Assembly (NCBI GenBank): GCA_050260355.1
Contig: JBLNBZ010000136.1
Location: 1 to 64,000 of the forward strand
Origin: CADEFX01 sp050260355
GTDB taxonomy: Bacteria; Pseudomonadota; Alphaproteobacteria; Rhizobiales; Hyphomicrobiaceae
Direction of reading: 5' to 3'
DNA length: 64,000 bases
Shown in pieces: positions 18,792 to 29,729 of this stretch (its first letter is position 1; every line of letters starts with the position of its first letter). Below the pieces are notes generated by a model. It searched no databases. It saw only the letters and a list, made by a program, of their open reading frames with translations, and was not told where the DNA came from. The position numbers and the translations under genes are program-made.

Positions 18792-19955
18792 ATGCGCGTC
18801 ATCGGAACCACTCGAGAACTAGCCGAAATCTGCAGCCGCTTTGCCCGCAGCGACTATGTCGCCGTCGATACCGAGTTCATGCGGGAGACGACCTTCTGGC
18901 CCAAGCTGTGCCTGATCCAGCTGGCCGTCTCCGACCTCGCCGTGATCGTCGATCCGCTGGCGCCGGGGATTGATCTGCAACCCTTCTACCAGTTGATGGC
19001 CAACGAGGCCGTCCTGAAGGTCTTCCACGCCGCGCGGCAGGACATCGAGATCGTCTACTGCCAGGCAGGGATCATTCCGCACCCGATATTCGACACCCAG
19101 GTTGCAGCCATGGTGTGCGGCTTCGGCGACTCGATCAGCTACGTGAACCTGGTCAAGAGAGTAAGCGGCAAGCATCTCGACAAAAGCTCCCGCTTCACCG
19201 ATTGGGCGCGACGCCCGCTTTCGCAGAAGCAGCTTCAGTATGCGCTGGGTGACGTCACGCACCTGCGCGAGATCTACCAGCATTTGAAGGCCGATCTCGC
19301 GGCGACCGGGCGCGCGCACTGGCTGCGCGAGGAGATGGCGCTGCTGACCGACGCGAAGACCTACGTCGTGCGGCCGGAGGATGCGTGGAAGCGCCTCAAG
19401 CTCAAGGTCAGAAACCGCACGGGTCTCGGTGTCCTGATGGAGCTTGCCGCCTGGCGCGAGCGGTTGGCACAGTCGCAGGACGTTCCGCGCAGCCGCATTC
19501 TGCGCGACGAGGCTCTCTACGACATCGCCAACCAGGCACCGACGGATGTGGATCAGTTGGCGCAGTTGAGAACGCTGTCGGAAGGCTTTTCGCGCTCGGC
19601 ACGCGCGCGAGAGATTGTCGAGGTCGTGAAGCGGGGCCTTGCGCGCGATCCGAAGACGTTGCCCCCGCTGCACACTGGCCTCGCCAATGCAGCGGACGCG
19701 ACGGCCACCATCGAATTGCTGCGCGTGCTGCTGAAGGCCGCCGCTCAGCGGCACGGCGTTGCGACGCGCCTTATTGCTGACACAGATGACCTGGAGCGGA
19801 TCGCGGTCGAGGACGAGCCGGACGTGCCGGCGCTCGCGGGCTGGCGCCGAGAGCTGTTCGGCGAGGATGCGCTGAAGCTGAAACGCGGTGAGCTCGCGCT
19901 CATGGTCAGCGACGGCGAGGTGAGGGCGCTGCCAGCGCCCGTCCGCGCCGACTGA
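18792..19955 (+). CDS. rnd: Ribonuclease D
   Basis: A 3'-5' exoribonuclease that trims tRNA precursors and other small RNAs. The 387-aa product shows the DEDD exonuclease motifs: VDTEFM with D26 and E28, FHAARQDIEI, and YALGDVTHL. The HRDC region follows from about residue 200 (LMELAAWRERLAQSQDVPRSRILRDEALYDIA). The ATG at 18792 directly precedes the family N-terminus. A GAGGAG motif lies about 40 bases upstream, too far to serve as its binding site, so initiation may depend on a weak or absent Shine-Dalgarno. Divergent from aspS across 221 bp. Confidence 0.95.
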   Translation: MRVIGTTRELAEICSRFARSDYVAVDTEFMRETTFWPKLCLIQLAVSDLAVIVDPLAPGIDLQPFYQLMANEAVLKVFHAARQDIEIVYCQAGIIPHPIFDTQVAAMVCGFGDSISYVNLVKRVSGKHLDKSSRFTDWARRPLSQKQLQYALGDVTHLREIYQHLKADLAATGRAHWLREEMALLTDAKTYVVRPEDAWKRLKLKVRNRTGLGVLMELAAWRERLAQSQDVPRSRILRDEALYDIANQAPTDVDQLAQLRTLSEGFSRSARAREIVEVVKRGLARDPKTLPPLHTGLANAADATATIELLRVLLKAAAQRHGVATRLIADTDDLERIAVEDEPDVPALAGWRRELFGEDALKLKRGELALMVSDGEVRALPAPVRAD

Positions 19956-20098
19956 CGCGCCCTCCCCAAAAAAGAGCCGCGTCCCAAGCGTTGCAGCAGC
20001 CCCCAGCGACGGGATTGCCGCGTGCGTGTCGTTGTGACCTCACCGCCCCCGTTTACTGGCGGCGCCTGCCGGTTCAACCGCAAAGGTCACAAAATCCC

Positions 20099-20528
20099 AT
20101 GACGCGCAATTTGCTGCTCTCAGCGTTCGCCACGTCTTTGCTGCTCTCGAACGCCGCGGCGGCCCAGACGCCCGAAAATCAAGGCCAAGGCATGATGGCT
20201 GCATGCCGCGCAGAGCTCGGCAGTCTTTGCCAGAACGTCGAGGCCGGACACGGCCGCAAGCTCGGCTGTCTCGCCGAGAACAAGACCAAGCTGGGCGCGG
20301 AATGTGCGGCCGCCCTCGAGACGCGGCTTGCGCAAAAGAGCGACGCCTCGGGGCAACAGCTCAAGCGACCGCGATGCGCGGCGCCAGCGCATGGCCGCGT
20401 GCCGCTCCGACATGGTTAGTCTGTGTCAGAATGTGGAACGCGGCGGCGGGCGGCGAATCGCCTGCCTGAAGGAGAACCAGGCCAAGCTCTCTTCGGCCTG
20501 CGCCGAGGCGCTGAGCGGCCTCCACTAG
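20099..20528 (+). pseudogene. Cysteine-rich repeat protein, split by a frameshift
   Basis: The first frame (20099-20419) encodes a signal peptide MTRNLLLSAFATSLLLSNAAAA and one Cys-rich repeat: AACRAELGSLCQNVEAGHGRKLGCLAENKTKLGAECAAAL. It then drifts into RCAAPAHGRVPLRHG and stops. The next frame (+1) continues with a second copy of the same repeat, AACRSDMVSLCQNVERGGGRRIACLKENQAKLSSACAEAL, ending at 20528. One extra base (or two missing) near 20350-20370 explains the split. The intact product would be about 142 aa, a periplasmic protein of the cysteine-rich repeat family of unknown function. Sequencing error cannot be excluded. Confidence 0.75.
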
Positions 20529-20607
20529 CCGCGATTTCCGATCGAGCCGAGCCAATACCCATCCCCCCCCCTGTCCCGCGTGTTTCTCCCCGCGCGCGGC
20601 CGCGCTC

Positions 20608-20648
20608 AAAAAACGAAAACCGGCCGGTGCCCAAGAGCACCGACCGGC
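20608..20648 (-). terminator. Rho-independent terminator of the 43-aa peptide gene
   Basis: Read on the minus strand, CCGG-T-CGGTGC pairs with GCACCG-G-CCGG around a TCTTGG loop. It is followed by TTTTCGTTTTTT. This is a strong GC stem plus T-tract placed 20 bases after the stop at 20669, so it ends the minus-strand transcript of the small exported peptide. It may also lie in the 3' region of the opposing Cys-rich gene. Confidence 0.8.
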
Positions 20649-20668
20649 TCAATCTTCCTGGCCCGAGA

Positions 20669-20800
20669 CTATTCGCCGACCACCACCACGGGGGTCACGT
20701 TCTCAGGCTTCAATGGGTTGGGCTCCTGGGCCTGCACTGTGCTCAGCACCGCAAGGAGCAGCGCTGCCGTCAGCACGCCGGCGGTAACAACCATTTTCAT
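20669..20800 (-). CDS. 43-aa exported peptide of unknown function
   Basis: MKMVVTAGVLTAALLLAVLS followed by TVQA-QEP looks like a signal peptide. If cleaved after AQA/QA it leaves only about 20 residues ending VTPVVVVGE. The ATG at 20800 has AAGGAC at a workable distance upstream. A strong intrinsic terminator immediately downstream supports a real, separately transcribed gene. The frame is open further upstream to 20914, but the extension lacks any signal and is Cys-rich nonsense-like sequence. I do not recognise a family. It could instead be a tail-anchored micro-protein if the hydrophobic segment is not cleaved. Confidence 0.6.
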   Translation of the reverse strand: MKMVVTAGVLTAALLLAVLSTVQAQEPNPLKPENVTPVVVVGE

Positions 20801-21013
20801 CGTCCTTGTCCTGTCCCGCTGCGGACCCGCCGCGCTCGCGCAGCAGCACGGGTTCGTCACGTTTGTCATGGACTTGACATAGTGCGGATAGATGCGTTGG
20901 GGAGTGCCGGTCACAAGCTCGTGACGTAGAGTGAAGCTTCGGCGTTCCGAGCTTTAGTCGGCATTAACTTTGCAGCAACAACTTTTGAGCCGGAACCGGT
21001 CCCTCGCGGCGGC

Positions 21014-21922
21014 TCAGGTCGGCCGGCCCGGATCGTAGCTGTGCTTCTGGCGCCATTCCGACAGGAAGTATGACAGCGAGTCGTCCACCTTCTCCGGCAG
21101 CACGATCCGCACGGTCACGAGCTGGTCGCCGCTCACTCCGGTGCTCAGGTTGCGGACCCCCTTGCCTTTCAGGCGGAAGGTGCGCCCCGAGCTCGTCGCC
21201 TTCGGGATTTGCAGCGCCACCCGTCCCGAGATGGTCGGCACCTCGATCTTGGCTCCGAGCACCGCCTCGTCGATGGTGATGGGCACCTCGATCGAGATGT
21301 CGTCGCCTTGCCGGCGGAAGTAGGGGTGAGGCCGGATGTGGATCTCGACCAGGGCATCGCCCGGCTCGCCGTCGCGCACGCCAGGGGCGCCCTTGCCCTT
21401 GAGGCGCAGGACCTGGCCGTCGGCGACGCCTTCCGGCACCGTCAGATCGAGGGTCCCGCCTTCCGGAAGTGTGACGCGCTTCTTCGCCCCGCCGACTGCC
21501 TCGAGAAAGTCGATCTCGAGGGTATAGCGCATGTCCTGGCCGCGCAGGCTGAAGCCGGCGCCTGGCCCGCGCGGACCGCGGGCGCCGAACAAGTCGGTGA
21601 AGATGTCGCCGAAGCCGAAATCGCCTTCATTGAAGCTGCGCCGCGCACCGCCCGCGCCCGCGCCACCTGCGTAATGGCGCTCGAAGCCGCGCCGCGGCTC
21701 ACCGGACGCGTCGATCTCGCCGCGGTCATACTTGGCGCGCTTCTCCGGATCGCCGATGATCTCGTATGCGGCCGAGACCTTCTTGAACTGCTCGGCCGCG
21801 GCAGCGTCATTCGGGTGGAGATCCGGGTGCAACTCCTTGGCGCGCTTGCGAAACGCACGTCGGATTTCGTCATCCGAGGCGCCTTTGTCCAGCCCCAGGA
21901 CTTTGTATGGATCGTCAGCCAT
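21014..21922 (-). CDS. DnaJ-type co-chaperone (CbpA-like, no zinc finger)
   Basis: A 302-aa Hsp40 protein. The J domain is at residues 1-68 with the HPD tripeptide (AKELHPDLHPND) and the helix IV region PEKRAKYDRGE. A Gly/Phe-rich linker (about 85-125, GDFGFGDIFTDLFG) leads straight into the C-terminal beta-sandwich domains (TLPEGGTLDLTVPEGVADGQVLRLKGKG and GRVALQIPKATSSGRTFRLKGKG). The CXXCXGXG zinc repeats of true DnaJ are absent, which makes it a class II CbpA-like protein. It stimulates DnaK ATPase by family knowledge. It lies 57 bases after the ppx stop on the same strand gap and is separately initiated. Confidence 0.93.
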   Translation of the reverse strand: MADDPYKVLGLDKGASDDEIRRAFRKRAKELHPDLHPNDAAAAEQFKKVSAAYEIIGDPEKRAKYDRGEIDASGEPRRGFERHYAGGAGAGGARRSFNEGDFGFGDIFTDLFGARGPRGPGAGFSLRGQDMRYTLEIDFLEAVGGAKKRVTLPEGGTLDLTVPEGVADGQVLRLKGKGAPGVRDGEPGDALVEIHIRPHPYFRRQGDDISIEVPITIDEAVLGAKIEVPTISGRVALQIPKATSSGRTFRLKGKGVRNLSTGVSGDQLVTVRIVLPEKVDDSLSYFLSEWRQKHSYDPGRPT

Positions 21923-21979
21923 ATGTCGTTCGTTCCTGCCGGCTGGCCGTTTATCACGAAATTTGGGCGCCCTCGCGCC

Positions 21980-23535
21980 CTATTTGCTGGCAATCCGGAC
22001 CTCGGGCTCACGCTCGAGCAAATGCGCTAGGGCCTCATACCGTCGGCGAAGGCGCTCGCCGTCGAGCGCCTGGTGCGACTTCGGAATCGTCAGAACCAGC
22101 CGCTCTCCCTCGTAGGTGACAGGGGCGTCCTCGATGATCCCGGGACGGCCGATCGAGAGCATGTGAGCCGCACGAACGGCCGCGCCCACGATACGCGCCC
22201 GCCTGACCGTCCTTTTCGAGACGATCTCCTTCAACCGCTGCGATAGCTCGTCATTGCCCTCGGCATCGCCGCCGATACCGATATGGCGAAAGTAGACCGT
22301 GAGTGCAAGGAACACGCGCTGCTCGTGATCGATGCCGCCGAGACCCGCGTGCGCTATGACGTTGAGGCTTTGCTCGCCCCGGTAGTCCGGGTGTGCGCGC
22401 CAGCCGGTATCGGAAAGCAGGCAGGCCGCGTGCCGCAGCCGCCGCTCCTCGTCGGTCTCCTTCGGCCCCGGCGGCTGGAAAAGGGCATCGGTCCAAGAGC
22501 AAAGCTCCTTGGCGTGCTCCGCCGACCTCGATTGCAGCCGCGCGTAGTCCTCGCAGAACGACAGCAAAGGGTCTTTGCGACGCTCGGTCTGGGAAAGCAG
22601 GCTGAACAGCAACCCCTCGCGGATGCCGAAGACCGAGAAGACCACTTCCTTCGGCCGCATGCGCCGCAACAGCCGCTCCAGAACCAGAGCGCCGTAGGGC
22701 ACCACCTCGCGCCGCGGTCGCGGAAGATCGCCGGCGCCGGAGATGTCGGACAGCTTGCGGGCCTTGCGCACGTCCTCGCAAAACTCGATGGCCTCTCGCG
22801 TGGCGATCTTGTAGCCGTGCATCACGCGCAGTGGATAGTGGGTGTGATCCATATGCAACTTGGCTAGCGCGCGCCAGGTGCCTCCCACGGCGTAGAACGT
22901 ACGATCCTCGCCGCGCCCCAGCCACGCCACCCGCGCAAGCTGCTCATCGACCAGGTCCAGAGCCCGGTCAAGACGCCCCCCGGATGTATCGATCAGGCGC
23001 AAGCCGCCGAGCGGAAGCGTCGTTGCCTCGCGCGAGCGCGCGCCGAACAGGTCGATCAGCTCCAGGCTGCCGCCGCCGAGGTCGCCCGCCACGCCATCGG
23101 CTTCGCGAAAGCCCATGAGGACGCCGTTGGCGGCAAGCTCCGCCTCGCGCTCGCCCGACAGGACCTGGATCTCGGTGCCCGCCGCGCGCGTGCCGCGCAC
23201 GATGAAGTCTCGCCCGTCGGCCGCTTCGCGCACTGCCGCGGTCGCGATGGCCCGCACGTTCTTGACGCCGAGTATCCTGTTGATCGCATGGAACCGCGAC
23301 AGCGCTGCGAGGGCGCGCTCGACACTCTCGGCACCAAGTCTGCCGGTCGTCGCCACCGAGCGGCCCAGCCCACAGAGCACCTTCTCGTTGAACAGCGGCG
23401 TCGGACTACGGACGGCTCCCTCGTACACGACAAGCCGCACCGAGTTGGAGCCGATGTCGATCACCGAGATCGGCTCGAGCTCTCTCAGACGGTCCTGCAG
23501 CGGCGCGTTTCGGTCGCCGTATGACTCCATGCCAT

Positions 23536-23539
<4 letters not shown>
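21980..23539 (-). CDS. ppx: Exopolyphosphatase (Ppx/GppA family)
   Basis: Hydrolyses terminal phosphate from polyphosphate, and possibly pppGpp. The 519-aa product starts with the actin-fold phosphate-1 motif SVIDIGSNSVRLVVYEG, has AIATAAVREAADG, and the glycine-rich GDLGGGSLELIDLF. A C-terminal HD-like helical region follows (HAACLLSDTGWRAHPDYRGEQSL). The GTG start at 23539 overlaps the ppk stop (GTGA); an ATG at 23530 is an alternative. Coupling to ppk makes a polyphosphate synthesis and turnover operon with the kinase first. Confidence 0.93.
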
Positions 23540-25740
<2,201 letters not shown>

Positions 25741-25845
25741 AACGACCTCCGCTTATACCGTAATCGCCCTACACCGGGGCTCGATCGGCCCCGCGCCGAG
25801 GCTGGCACATCCGGATGACCATTATATCAAGGACGGGTCGGTCGC

Positions 25846-26538
25846 TTATGGAAAGGGTTGCTGATCCATCGCTGCCAGCGCCTCCGCCGCCAGCGAGCGC
25901 GTCACCTTGCGGTGTAGAGCCAAGGCGCGCCGGTCGATCTCGGCCACGATCGCGCCGGCGGCGGCCGTGGAACGCTCCATGCGCACGGCGATATAGTCGA
26001 TGACCTGCGGTTCCACGGCGATCTGGCGGTCCGCGAACAGCTTGACCAGGACCGCCTTCAGCAAGGCCTCGTCTGCGGACTCGATCGCCACCACGGGCAG
26101 GGCCCTGAGCCGCGACCGCAGGTCGGGAAGTGCCACCTCGAGCTCACCCGCCGGGCGCAAGGATGTCAGCAGCAAGGAATGTTTGTGCTCTCGAGCGAGG
26201 TTGAGCAGATGAAACAGCGTCCGCTCCTCGGCAATGCCCCGGTCGAGGTCCTCTACGACCAGCGCGCCGGCCGAGCGCAACGTCTCAATCGCTTCCTCGG
26301 CGATCGCTTGCGCCGAGATCACCGGCGCGCCCGATCGCAACCGCCAGACGTGTGCCAGGTGACTCTTTCCCGCTCCACGTGGTCCTGTCACCATCGCGCT
26401 CGAGAGGGGCCAGTCGGGCCAGCGGTCGATCAGTGCGACGGCTGCCGCATTCGAGCCGCTGACGAGAAAATCCTCCTCGCCCAAAGCAGGGCGGTGCGGC
26501 AGATCGAGCACGAGCTGGCGCGGCTCATCGATGGGCAC
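25846..26538 (-). CDS. hdaA: HdaA, DnaA-inactivating ATPase-like regulator
   Basis: A 230-aa DnaA-homologous protein that with the beta clamp stimulates DnaA-ATP hydrolysis and limits re-initiation of replication (function from family). An N-terminal QLVLDLPHRP fits the clamp-binding motif position. Then come NAAAVALIDRWPDWP, Walker A GPRGAGKSH and a Walker B-like ALVVEDLDRG. A sensor region LLTSLRPAGELEVALPDLRSRLRALPVV and a helical C-terminus follow. The start is a GTG at 26538, six bases after the permease stop; no ATG fits. Part of the gene run permease-hdaA-ppk-ppx conserved in the order. Confidence 0.9.
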   Translation of the reverse strand: MPIDEPRQLVLDLPHRPALGEEDFLVSGSNAAAVALIDRWPDWPLSSAMVTGPRGAGKSHLAHVWRLRSGAPVISAQAIAEEAIETLRSAGALVVEDLDRGIAEERTLFHLLNLAREHKHSLLLTSLRPAGELEVALPDLRSRLRALPVVAIESADEALLKAVLVKLFADRQIAVEPQVIDYIAVRMERSTAAAGAIVAEIDRRALALHRKVTRSLAAEALAAMDQQPFP

Positions 26539-26543
26539 GGGAC

Positions 26544-27635
26544 CTACCCTTTCGGCGGCTCGGCGCCGGCGGCCCGTCCGGTGCCGCGATATACGGAGCT
26601 CGCAAGATACGTGTCGAGCGCGAAGCGGACGAGAACGCCGAATGCAGCCGCGACTGGCACCGCGACGAGAATACCGACAAAGCCGAACAGATAGCTGAAC
26701 ACGAACAGTGCGAAGACCAGCCACACCGGGTGCAACCCGATCTTGCTGCCAACGATCTTTGGCGAAAGCACGGCGGAGTCGATCGCCATCCCCGCAAAGA
26801 ATATGCCGGCGACAGTCAGGAGCAGCGCCAGGTTCGGCCACGGATCGGTCACGGCCATAGCGCCCGCGGTCAGGAATCCGAGAGCCCAGCCGACGAACGG
26901 AATGAAGGACACGACGCCGGTTGCGAGGCCAATGAGCACGCTGTAGCGCACACCGGCCCATGAGAGTGCGACCGTGTAGAAGATCGCCAGAATGATGCAG
27001 ATCGTTCCCTGGCCGCGGATGAACGCCGACACCGCATCGTTGATCTCGCCTGCCAGGCGCCGAATGGTTTCGGCGTGATCGCGCGGCAGCCAGCCGTCGA
27101 TCCTGTCGAGCATCGGATGCCAGTCGACCAGCAGATAGAAAACGACAACCGGCGTGACCAGCAGCAGCGAGACGAAGTTCACGATCGCCAGGCCCTGGCT
27201 CCAGAGCGAGCGCACAATCGTGCCGATCGCGCCGGACCAATTCTGCGACAGCTCGCTGAATGCGCGCTCGAGGGCCGGCTTCAGCATCGGGTAGCGATCG
27301 CCGAGCCAGGATGCCGCCCACGTCTCGAGGGCCTGTTTCAGGCGATCGATATCTGCCGGCAGCGTCTCCGCAAGCTGGCGCAGCTGATTGGCGCCGAACG
27401 GCACCAGCAGGACCATGGCCAGCACCACCAGCACCGCCACAAGGGCGACGATCAGAATGGCCGCGCCGAGCCGGCCAAGTCCGAGGCGCTCGATGCGGTC
27501 GGCTATCGGATTGAGAAAGTACGCCAGCACCATGCCGGCCACGAACGGCAGCAGGATATCCTTGAGCAGTGCGATGAGCCCCAGGACCGCGAGGCCGACG
27601 GCGAGCCAGAACAGCACCTGCCTCTCAATCCGCAT
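26544..27635 (-). CDS. AI-2E family permease (PerM/TqsA type)
   Basis: A 363-aa inner-membrane protein with about eight helices. It opens with VLFWLAVGLAVLGLIALLKDILLPFVAGMVLAYFLNPIADRIERLG, the typical AI-2E exporter N-terminus. A soluble helical segment follows (QLAETLPADIDRLKQALETW). The C-terminal half contains GVRYSVLIGLATGVVSFIPFVGW and the conserved GSKIGLHPVWLVFALFVFSYLFGFVGILVAVPVAA. Transport substrate is not known; the AI-2 name is historical. It lies 40 bp after the CDP-alcohol phosphatidyltransferase gene and six bases before hdaA. Confidence 0.92.
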   Translation of the reverse strand: MRIERQVLFWLAVGLAVLGLIALLKDILLPFVAGMVLAYFLNPIADRIERLGLGRLGAAILIVALVAVLVVLAMVLLVPFGANQLRQLAETLPADIDRLKQALETWAASWLGDRYPMLKPALERAFSELSQNWSGAIGTIVRSLWSQGLAIVNFVSLLLVTPVVVFYLLVDWHPMLDRIDGWLPRDHAETIRRLAGEINDAVSAFIRGQGTICIILAIFYTVALSWAGVRYSVLIGLATGVVSFIPFVGWALGFLTAGAMAVTDPWPNLALLLTVAGIFFAGMAIDSAVLSPKIVGSKIGLHPVWLVFALFVFSYLFGFVGILVAVPVAAAFGVLVRFALDTYLASSVYRGTGRAAGAEPPKG

Positions 27636-27675
27636 CCGAGCCCCCCGCGGCCGAGCCGCCAGATCTGCGCCTGTC

Positions 27676-28233
27676 TCAGGCTCCGCTTCCGGACTCCGGC
27701 CCGAAGCCCGCCAGGTGACCTATCCATGCCTTCAGATACACCGCCAGCGACAGCACCGTCAGTGTCCCCGTGATCCACACCAGGACCCAACGCAGCTCGT
27801 CGAGCCCCAGCGAGAACCCTTCAGCGGCAAGCACCGTGGCCGCCAGCACAATCTGCGCCGCCGTGTTGGCCTTGCTGACGGCGACGGGCTTGATCTGCAT
27901 CGGCTGGCCGATAACCCAGGAAAGCAAAACCGCAACAACGATCAGGATGTCGCGCGACACGACCGCGATGACCAGCCACGAGGGTAGCGCCTTGAGCACT
28001 CCGAGCGCCACGTAGATGCTGACAATGAGCAGCTTGTCGGCAAGCGGATCGAGATAGGCGCCAAGCGCGGTCTGCAGGCCGAAGCGCTTGGCAAGGAAGC
28101 CGTCCACAGCGTCGCTCGCGCCTGCGACGACGAACAGGACGAATGCTGCCTGGGTGCTCCCATTCACCAGCAGCCAGAATATGACCGGCACGAGAATAAC
28201 TCGGCCGAGGGTGACGACATTCGGAAGGCTCAC
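27676..28233 (-). CDS. CDP-alcohol phosphatidyltransferase
   Basis: Transfers a phosphatidyl group from CDP-diacylglycerol to an alcohol acceptor in the inner membrane. The 185-aa product has the family signature DAVDGFLAKRFGLQTALGAY then LDPLADK (D-x2-DG-x2-A-x-R-x8-G-x3-D-x3-D), about residues 43-70, and four to six helices. N-terminal SLPNVVTLGRVILVPVIFWLL resembles PgsA and CLS-type enzymes. Acceptor (glycerol-3-phosphate or other) is not certain. The GTG start at 28233 fits the family N-terminus; upstream in-frame codons add 46 unsupported residues. Confidence 0.9.
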   Translation of the reverse strand: MSLPNVVTLGRVILVPVIFWLLVNGSTQAAFVLFVVAGASDAVDGFLAKRFGLQTALGAYLDPLADKLLIVSIYVALGVLKALPSWLVIAVVSRDILIVVAVLLSWVIGQPMQIKPVAVSKANTAAQIVLAATVLAAEGFSLGLDELRWVLVWITGTLTVLSLAVYLKAWIGHLAGFGPESGSGA

Positions 28234-28390
28234 GCTGTGACCTTGTTTGTTCCCCGACAGACGATGCGTGAAACTATCGCCCCGCGGATAAGTCCCGCAA
28301 TGGCGGGGCCGGCGGCCTGTGCTGCGGCGAAGAGGCCCTTCCGCCGCCGCCTTTGAGACTGTATGCGCCAAATCGTAGGGCGGTCGAGCG

Positions 28391-29503
28391 CTATCGACTG
28401 CTCAGGACCCACCCACCTGCGCTGTTGCGCAGCACAAGCCCCTGATCTGCAAGGGACGAAGCGAGCCGTTCAGGCCCGCCCGGATAGCGCAGCGCGAGCC
28501 GTGCGCCGCGTGCGGAGAGCCCTTCGACCTCCAGGTCGGAAACGTCCGGGGTGCCGGACAGCTGCCGGCTGATCACCTGCCATTCAGCCATGTTGCTGAA
28601 CTGCACGGCGATGCGGATGGTGTCGCCCGCCACGGCAGCGGTGGGGCCGCCGGCGCCACTGCGTACATCGCCGCGCACGCTCACGGCCTTCCAGCGGCCC
28701 TCGATGATTCCAAGCGAGATCACCGCGGCCAGCTCCGCCGTATAGGTGAGGTCTCCGTCGAGCCGATAGGGCCGCGCCAGCCGGATCGGCCCTGCCGCGT
28801 CACGGCCTGCCATGGTCACGTGCACCCGCTTGCCGGTCGGATCGGGCTCCAGCAGAGCCACGACCACGAGGCCGTTGCGGTTCTCGGGCGCAAGCGTGCG
28901 CGCGGCCGAGGCATCGCCCTCGACTGCGGCTTTAATGGTATCGGCCGGGGCGCGCGCATCGAGCGGCTTCAATGCAATCGGCGTCAGGCTGTTGGCGAGG
29001 TCGAGCGCCTTCCAGGCATAGAGCCACGTGTCCGAGCCGCTCGCTTCGGAGAAGGCATTCGACGCACCGGCTCCGGCAGCGGGTGGCCGATAGATCGGCA
29101 CGAGCGTAAGCGGCTCGGCCTGCCGGTCGGCAAACGGCACGCCCTCGCGCTCGAGCAGCGCGCGCACGGCCTCGGCCTGGAAGGAGAAGTCGTAGCTGGC
29201 GATGTATTCGGTCGTGGAGTTGCGCTCCGAGCGCACCGAGAAGCCGGCAATCAGGTCGGCAGCCTTGACATTGCGGAGGGGAGCAAGCCGCATATAGGCG
29301 CCCACGGGAACCAGCCGCTTGAGCAGCGAGCGAAAGGCCGCTTGCTGGCCATCGGCGAGGGCCTTCTCCTTGGCAGCGACGGCGTTGGCTGCCTTCGCCT
29401 CGACGGGGTAGTTGCCAACGGTGAAGATCTTGTCGTCGGAGGGCGCCGAGGCGGCCGTCCCGGAAAGCGCGGCAAGGACTACCGCCGCCAGCCCGATTGC
29501 CAT
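28391..29503 (-). CDS. DUF2066 domain exported protein
   Basis: A 370-aa protein of unknown function. The ATG at 29503 gives a signal peptide (MAIGLAAVVLAALSGTAASA). In-frame codons upstream to 29614 would place 37 residues before it, including a TTG that also precedes a plausible signal. DUF2066 features: FTVGNYPVEAKAANAVAAKEKALADGQQAAFRSLLKRLVP near the N-terminus, RNSTTEYIASYDFSF, and a C-terminal tandem-barrel-like region. It diverges from purM across 226 bp and precedes the CDP-alcohol phosphatidyltransferase with 157 bp between. Confidence 0.82.
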   Translation of the reverse strand: MAIGLAAVVLAALSGTAASAPSDDKIFTVGNYPVEAKAANAVAAKEKALADGQQAAFRSLLKRLVPVGAYMRLAPLRNVKAADLIAGFSVRSERNSTTEYIASYDFSFQAEAVRALLEREGVPFADRQAEPLTLVPIYRPPAAGAGASNAFSEASGSDTWLYAWKALDLANSLTPIALKPLDARAPADTIKAAVEGDASAARTLAPENRNGLVVVALLEPDPTGKRVHVTMAGRDAAGPIRLARPYRLDGDLTYTAELAAVISLGIIEGRWKAVSVRGDVRSGAGGPTAAVAGDTIRIAVQFSNMAEWQVISRQLSGTPDVSDLEVEGLSARGARLALRYPGGPERLASSLADQGLVLRNSAGGWVLSSR

Positions 29504-29729
29504 GCCCGGCACCCCTCGCCCGCCAAGCCCGGCCGCACGCCCGTTCAAGCTCTGTCTCCCCGTGTCCCTGGACCCTGCCCCGCCAACATGCCCACAGGCC
29601 GAACCGAGAGACAAGTTGCCGATCGGTCATCCCTTTTGCTATGCCGCGGCATCTCCGGCCACCAATGGGGCGGAAATTGGGTCTTGCCCGCTCCCGGAGC
29701 CGAGACCACCAGGAGCACGCGGCGGCGCC

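Noticed and set aside
20874..20879. Plus-strand TTGACA near the 43-aa peptide gene
   Set aside because: No -10 hexamer follows at 16-18 bases and no plus-strand gene starts downstream.
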